A stretch of 64,000 nt of DNA. It comes from Luzula sylvatica (Eukaryota; Streptophyta; Magnoliopsida; Poales; Juncaceae). The stretch lies in assembly GCA_946800325.1 (NCBI GenBank), contig OX326959.1, forward strand, positions 2,686,501 through 2,750,500. The letters are read 5' to 3'. Made by a program: the position numbers and the translations under genes. The first letter of the stretch is position 1. Each line of letters starts with the position of its first letter. Of the stretch, positions 58,301-64,000 are shown one piece after another. Under the pieces are notes generated by a model, which searched no databases, had not been told where the DNA came from, and saw only the letters and a list, made by a program, of their open reading frames with translations.

Positions 58301-60900
58301 GTTATTTGAGCTCCTCAAAGCGTTAAAAGCTTGTTTTGAATAGAAAAACAAACTTTCTTAGTGTTTGTGAAATTTGGTGAAAAGTTATGTGGCAAAAGAT
58401 ACGATACAAATGATCTGAAAACACGTTATTTGAACTCCTCAAAGCGTTAAAATCTTGTTTTGAATGGAAAAACAAACATTCTTAGTGTTTGTGAAATATG
58501 GTGAAAAGTTATGTAGTAAAAGATTAGATACAAATGATCTAAAAACACGTTATTTGAACTCCTCAAAGCGTTAAAATCTTGTTTTGAATCGAAAAACAAA
58601 CTTTCTTAGTGTTTGTGAAATTTGTTGAAAAGTTATGTACTAAAAGATACGATACAAATGATCTAAAAACACGCTATTTGAACTCCTCAAAGCGTTAAAA
58701 TCTTGTTTTGAATCGAAAAACAAACTTTCTTAGTGTTTGTGAAATTTGGTGAAAAGTTATGTAGTAAAAGATACGATACAAATGATCTAAAAACAAGCTA
58801 TTTGAACTCCTCAAACCGTTAAAAACATGTTTTGAATCGAAAAACAAACTTTCTTAGTGTTTGTGAAATTTGGTGAAAAGTTATGTAGTAAAAGATACGA
58901 TACAAATAATCTAAAAACACGTTATTTGAACTCCTCAAAGCGTTAAAATCTTGTTTTGAATCGAAAGACAAACTTTCTTAGTGTTTGTGAAATTTGTTGA
59001 AAAGTTATGTACTAAAAGATACGATACAAATGATCTAAAAACACGTTATTTGAACTCCTCAAAGCGTTAAAATCTTGTTTTGAATCGAAAAACAAAATTT
59101 CTTAGTGTTTGTGAAATTTGGTGAAAACTTATGTAGTAAAAAATACGACACAAATGATCTAAAAACACGTTATTTGAACTCCTCAAAGCGTTAAAATCTT
59201 GTTTTGAATCGAAAAACAAACTTTCTTAGTATTTGTGAAATTTGGTGAAAAATTATGTACTAAAAGATACGATACAAATGATCTAAAAACACGTTATTTG
59301 AACTTCTCAAAGCGTTAAAATCTTGTTTTGAATCGAAAAACAAAATTTCTTAGTGTTTGTGAAATTTGGTGAAAAGTTATGTAGTAAAAGATACAATAAA
59401 AATGATCTAAAAACACGTTATTTGAACTCCCCAAAGCGTTAAAATCATCTTTTGAATCGAAAAACAAACTTTCTTAGTGTTTATGATATTTGGTGAAAAG
59501 TTACAAATGATCTAAAAACACGTTATTTGAGGTCCTCAAAGCGTTAAAACCTTGTTTTGAATAGAAAAACAAACTTTCTTAGTGTTTGTGAAATTTGGTG
59601 AAAAGTTATGTAGTAAAACATACGATATAAATGATCTAAAAACACGTTATTTGAACTCCTCAAAGCGTTAAAATCTTGTTTTGAATGGAAAAACAAACAT
59701 TCTTAGTGTTTGTGAAATTTGGTGAAAAGTTATGTAGTAAAAGATACGATACAAATGATCTAAAAACATGTTATTTGAACTCCTCAAAGCGTTAAAATCT
59801 TGTTTTGAATCGAAAAACAAACTTTCTTAGTGTTTGTGAAATTTGTTGAAAATTCATGTACTAAAAGATACGATACAAATGATCTAAAAACACTCTATTT
59901 GAACTCCTCAAAGCGTTAAAACCTTGTTTTGAATCGAAAAATAAACTTTCTTAGTGTTTGTGAAATTTGGTGAAAAGTTATGTAGTAAAAGATACGATAC
60001 AAATGATCTAAAAACAAGTTATTTGAACTCCTCAAACCGTTAAAAACATGTTTTGAATCGAAAAACAAACTTTCTTAGTGTTTGTGAAATTTGGTGAAAA
60101 GTTATGTAGTAAAAGATACGATACAAATAATCTAAAAACACGTTATTTCAACTCCTCAAAGCGTTAAAATCTTGTTTTGAATCGAAAGACAAACTTTCTT
60201 AGTGTTTGTGAAATTTGTTGAAAAGTTATGTACTAAAAGATACGATACAAATGATCTAAAAACACGTTATTTGAACTCCTCAAAGCGTTAAAATCTTGTT
60301 TTGAATCGAAAAACTAATTTTCTTAGTGTTTGTGAAATTTGGTGAAAACTTATGTAGTAAAAGATACGACACAAATGATCTAAAAACACGTTATTTGAAC
60401 TCCTCAAAGCGTTAAAATCTTGTTTTGAATCGAAAAACAAACTTTCTTAGTGTTTGTAAAATTTGGTGAAAAGTTATGTAGTAAAAGATACGATACAAAT
60501 GATCTAAAAACACGTTATTTGAACTCCTCAAAGCGTTAAAATCTTGTTTTGAATCGAAAAACAAAATTTCTTAGTGTTTGTGAAATTTCGTGAAAAGTTA
60601 TGTGGTAAAAGATACGATAAAAAATGATCTAAAAACACGTTATTTGAACTCCTCAAAGCGTTAAAATCATGTTTTGAATCGAAAAACAAACTTTCTTAGT
60701 GTTTGTGAAATTTGGTGAAAAGTTATGTACTAAAAGATACGATACAAATGATCTAAAAACACGTTATTTGAACACCTCAAAGCGTTAAAATCTTGTTTTG
60801 AATCGAAAAACAAAATTTCTTAGTGTTTGTGAAGTTTGGTGAAAAGTTATGTAGTAAAACATACGATAAAAATGATCTAAAAACACGTTATTTGAACTCC
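52400..60900. repeat. 5.93-kb duplication of about 2.5 kb of satellite
   Basis: Rare variants at 52459 (GTGGCAAAAG), 53465 (GATACAATAAA), 53571 (short monomer) and 53965 (ACTCTATTTG) recur at about 58389, 59391, 59501 and 59892, about 5.93 kb apart, in the same order. The unit spans roughly 52.4-54.9 and 58.3-60.9 kb. Confidence 0.85.
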
Positions 60901-63900
60901 CCAAAGCGTTAAAATCATTTTTTGAATCGAAAAACAAACTTTCTTAGTGTTTGTGCAATTTGGTGAAAAGTTATGTAGTAAAAGGTACGATACAAATGAT
61001 CTAAAAACACGTTATTTGAGTTCCTCACAGCGTTAAAAGCTTGTTTTGAATAGAAAAACAAACTTTCTTAGTGTTTGTGAAATTTGGTGAAAAGTTATGT
61101 AGTAAAAGATGCGATACAAATGATCTAAAAACACGTTATTTGAACTCCTCAAAGCGTTAAAATCTTGTTTAGAATCGAAAAATAAACTTTCTTAGTGTTT
61201 GTGAAATTTGTTGAAAAGTTATGTACTAAAAGATACGATATAAATGATATAAAAACACGTTATTTGAACTCCTCAAAGCGTTAAAATCTTGTTTTGAATC
61301 GAAAAACAAACTTTCTTAGTTTTTGTGAAATTTGGTGAAAAGTTATGTAGTAAAACATACGATACAAATGATCTAAAAAACGATATTTGAACTCCTCAAA
61401 GCGTTAAAAACATGTTTTGAATCGAAAAACAAACTTTCTTAGTGTTTGTGAAATTTGGTGAAAAGTTATGTAGTAAAAGATACGATACAAATGATCTAAA
61501 AACACGTTATTTGAACTCCTCAAAGCGTTAAAATCTTGTTTTGAATCGAAAAACAAACTTTCTTAGTGTTTATAAAATTTGCTGAAAAATTATGTAGTAA
61601 AAGATACGATACAAATGATCTAAAAACACGTTATTTGAACTCCTCAAAGCGTTAAAATCTTGTTTTGAATCGAAAAACAAACTTTCTTAGTGTTTGTGAA
61701 ATTTGGTGAAAAGTTATGTCGTAAAAGATACGATACAAATGATCTAAAAACACGTGATTTGAACTCCGCAAAGCGTTAAAAACATGTTTTGAATCGAAAA
61801 ACAAACTTTCTTAGTGTTTGTGAAATTTGGTGAAAAGTTATGTACTAAAAGATACGATACAAATGATCTAAAAACACGTTATTTGAACTCCTCAAAGCGT
61901 TAAAATCTTGTTTTGAATCGAAAAACAAAATTTCTTAGTGTTTGTGAAGTTTGGTGAAAAGTTATGTAGTAAAATATACGATAAAAATGATCTAAAAACA
62001 CGTTATTTGAACTCCTCAAAGCGTTAAAATCATGTTTTGAATCGAAAAACAAACTTTCTTAGTGTTGGTGAAATTTGGTGAAAAGTTATGTACTAAAAGA
62101 TACGATACAAATGATCTAAAAACACGTTATTTGAACTCCTCAAAGCGTTAGAATCTTGTTTTAAATCGAAAAACAAAATTTCTTAGTGTTTATGAAATTT
62201 GGTGAAAAGTTATGTAGTAAAAGATACGATACAAATGATCTAAAAACACGTTATTTGGACTCCTCAAAGCGTTAAAAACATGTTTTGAATCGAAAAACAA
62301 ACTTTCTTAGTGTTTGTGAAATTTGGTGAAAAGTTATTTACTAAAAGATACGATACAAATGATCTAAAAACACGTTATTTGAACTCCTCAAAGCGTTAAA
62401 ATCTTGTTTTGAATCGAAAAACAAACTTGCTTAGTGTTTGTGAAATTTGTTGAAAAGTTATGTACTAAAAGATACGATACAAATGATCTAAAAATATGTT
62501 ACTTGAACTCCTCAAAGCGTTAAAATCTTGTTTTGAATCGAAAAACAAACTTTCTTAGTGTTTGTAAAATTTTGTGAAAAGTTATGTAGTAAAAGATACG
62601 ATACAAATGATCTAAAAACACGTTATTTTTAACTCCTCAAAGCGTTAAAATCTTGTTTTGAATCGAAAAACAAACTTTCTTAGTGTTTGTAAAATTTGCT
62701 GAAAAGTTATGTAGTAAAAGATACGATACAAATGATCTAAAATAACGTTATTTGAACTCCTCAAAGCGTTAAAATCTTGTTTTGAATCGAAAAACAAACA
62801 TTCTTAGTGTTTGTGAAATTTGGTGAAAAGTTATGTAGTAAAAGATACGATACAAATGATCTAAAAACACGTTATTTGAACTCCTCAAAGCGTTGAAATC
62901 TTGTTTTGAATCGAAAAACAAACTTTCTGAGTGTTTGTGAAATTTGGTGAAAAGTTATGTCGTAAAAGATACGATACAAATGATCTAAAAATACGTGATT
63001 TGAACTCCGCAAAGCGTTAAAAACATGTTTTGAATCGAAAAACAAACTTTCTTAGTGTTTGTGAAATTTGGTGAAAAGTTATGTACTAAAAGATACGATA
63101 CAAATGATCTAAAAACACGTTATTTGAACTCCTCAAAGCGTTAAAATCTTGTTTTGAATCGAAAAACAAAATTTCTTAGTGTTTGTGAAGTTTGGTGAAA
63201 AGTTATGTAGTAAAACATACGATAAAAATGATCTAAAAACACGTTATTTGAACTCCCCAAAGCGTTAAAATCATTTTTTGAATCGAAAAACAAACTTTCT
63301 TAGTGTTTGTGCAATTTGGTGAAAAGTTATGTAGTAAAAGGTACGATACAAATGATCTAAAAACACGTTATTTGAGTTCCTCACAGCGTTAAAAGCTTGT
63401 TTTGAATAGAAAAACAAACTTTCTTAGTGTTTGTGAAATTTGGTGAAAAGTTATGTAGTAAAAGATGCGATACAAATGATCTAAAAACACGTTATTTGAA
63501 CTCCTCAAAGCGTTAAAATCTGGTTTAGAATCGAAAAATAAACTTTCTTAGTGTTTGTGAAATTTGTTGAAAAGTTATGTACTAAAAGATACGATATAAA
63601 TGATCTAAAAACACGTTATTTGAACTCCTCAAAGCGTTAAAATCTTGTTTTGAATCGAAAAACAAACTTTATTAGTTTTTGTGAAATTTGGTGAAAAGTT
63701 ATGTAGTAAAACATACGATACAAATGATCTAAAAAACGATATTTGAACTCCTCAAAGCGTTAAAAACATGTTTTGAATCGAAAAACAAACTTTCTTAGTG
63801 TCTGTGAAATTTGGTGAAAAGTTATGTAGTAAAAGATACGATACAAATGATCTAAAAACACGTTATTTGAACTCCTCAAAGCGTTAAAATCTTGTTTTGA

Positions 63901-64000
63901 ATCGAAAAACAACCTTTCTTAGTGTTTATAAAATTTGCTGAAAAATTATGTAGTAAAAGATACGATAAAAATGATCTAAAAACACGTTATTTGAACTCCC
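54980..64000. repeat. Recurrent module with ATCATTTTTTGAATCG and CTAAAAAACGATATTTG
   Basis: ATCATTTTTTGAATC occurs at about 54982, 56221, 56717, 57957, 60914 and 63270. Four of these are followed 460 bp later by CTAAAAAACGATATTTG (about 55441, 57177, 61374, 63730), defining a module amplified at least four times with intervals of about 1.74, 4.20 and 2.36 kb. Confidence 0.8.

Larger units (their letters stand above)
41170..59520. repeat. 105-bp short monomer variant, 19 copies
   Basis: Nineteen monomers read GTTACAAATGATC in place of GTTA...GATACAAATGATC, missing 19 bp. They lie near 41195, 41796, 42024, 42987, 43227, 43827, 44798, 45767, 46619, 47096, 47947, 48793, 49023, 49873, 50349, 51379, 52347, 53571 and 59508. 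The deleted segment is flanked by TA, consistent with a single slippage or micro-homology event later spread by duplication. None occur in 53.6-59.5 kb or after 59.6 kb. Confidence 0.9.
40405..64000. repeat. 124-bp tandem satellite array (continues past the window)
   Basis: About 190 head-to-tail monomers. Spacing of the GTTTTGAATCG word is exactly 124 bp in successive copies (40522, 40646, 40770). A monomer includes ACAAACTTTCTTAGTGTTTG, GATACGATACAAATGATC, AAAACACGTTATTTGAACTC and CAAAGCGTTAAAA. Variant positions define classes: TGTAGTA/TGTACTA; CTCCTC/CTCCCC; and TCT, ACA, TCA or GCT between AAAA and TGTTTT. There are stops in all frames and no gene. The array starts abruptly with a standard, not degraded, monomer inside repeat family A copy C. 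It is likely centromeric or pericentromeric, by inference from length, homogeneity and lack of genes. Confidence 0.97.

Noticed and set aside
40405..64000. CRISPR-like array (regular repeats)
   Set aside because: Units are contiguous and near-identical over their whole length with no unique spacers; the setting is a plant nuclear satellite.

Overview
The window looks like nuclear DNA of a flowering plant, probably a eudicot. It is AT-rich and intron-like, with plant gene families (an FCS-like zinc finger gene and a prolyl 4-hydroxylase remnant). It has many small DNA transposons with clean target-site duplications, a tRNA-type SINE, a plant LINE, Helitron ends, and a long satellite array. No bacterial, organellar or viral gene was recognised. 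The species cannot be named from the sequence.

Layout. 1-40.4 kb is gene-poor, transposon-rich DNA made largely of repeats inside repeats. Three non-coding segments occur more than once: family A (1-1290, 14625-15400, and split copies in 36727-40404), family P (2293-3010 and 19263-21748) and family R (8511-10574 and 22879-26893). Comparing paralogous copies gives 'empty sites' that date and delimit later insertions. These are a hAT-type element in R1, a hAT-type element plus a Helitron in R2, a SINE plus a LINE in P2, a MITE in A copy C, and a 141-bp MITE nested inside the hAT element of R2. Gene content is sparse: a broken prolyl 4-hydroxylase C-terminus (minus strand, 1.6-2.15 kb), a compact 45-codon lysine-rich gene with its own TATA box and poly(A) signal (minus strand, 11.56-11.77 kb), an FLZ zinc-finger gene with a frameshift in the zinc finger (34.68-35.22 kb), and several orphan exon-like pieces. 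At 28.72-29.61 kb there is a strikingly G-rich minisatellite with a GT-rich leader.

From about 40405 to the end (23.6 kb, beyond the window) lies an uninterrupted satellite array of a 124-bp monomer, about 190 copies. It includes 19 copies of a 105-bp deletion variant, nested kilobase-scale duplications (1.80, 3.15, 3.25 and 5.93 kb), and one precise 238-bp inversion. The array begins abruptly inside a family A copy. This organisation fits a centromeric or pericentromeric satellite edge, but centromere function is inference only.

There is no operon or pathway here. The value of the window is in nested transposon history, two relic or possibly relic genes, one plausible unannotated small gene, and the evolution of the satellite array.
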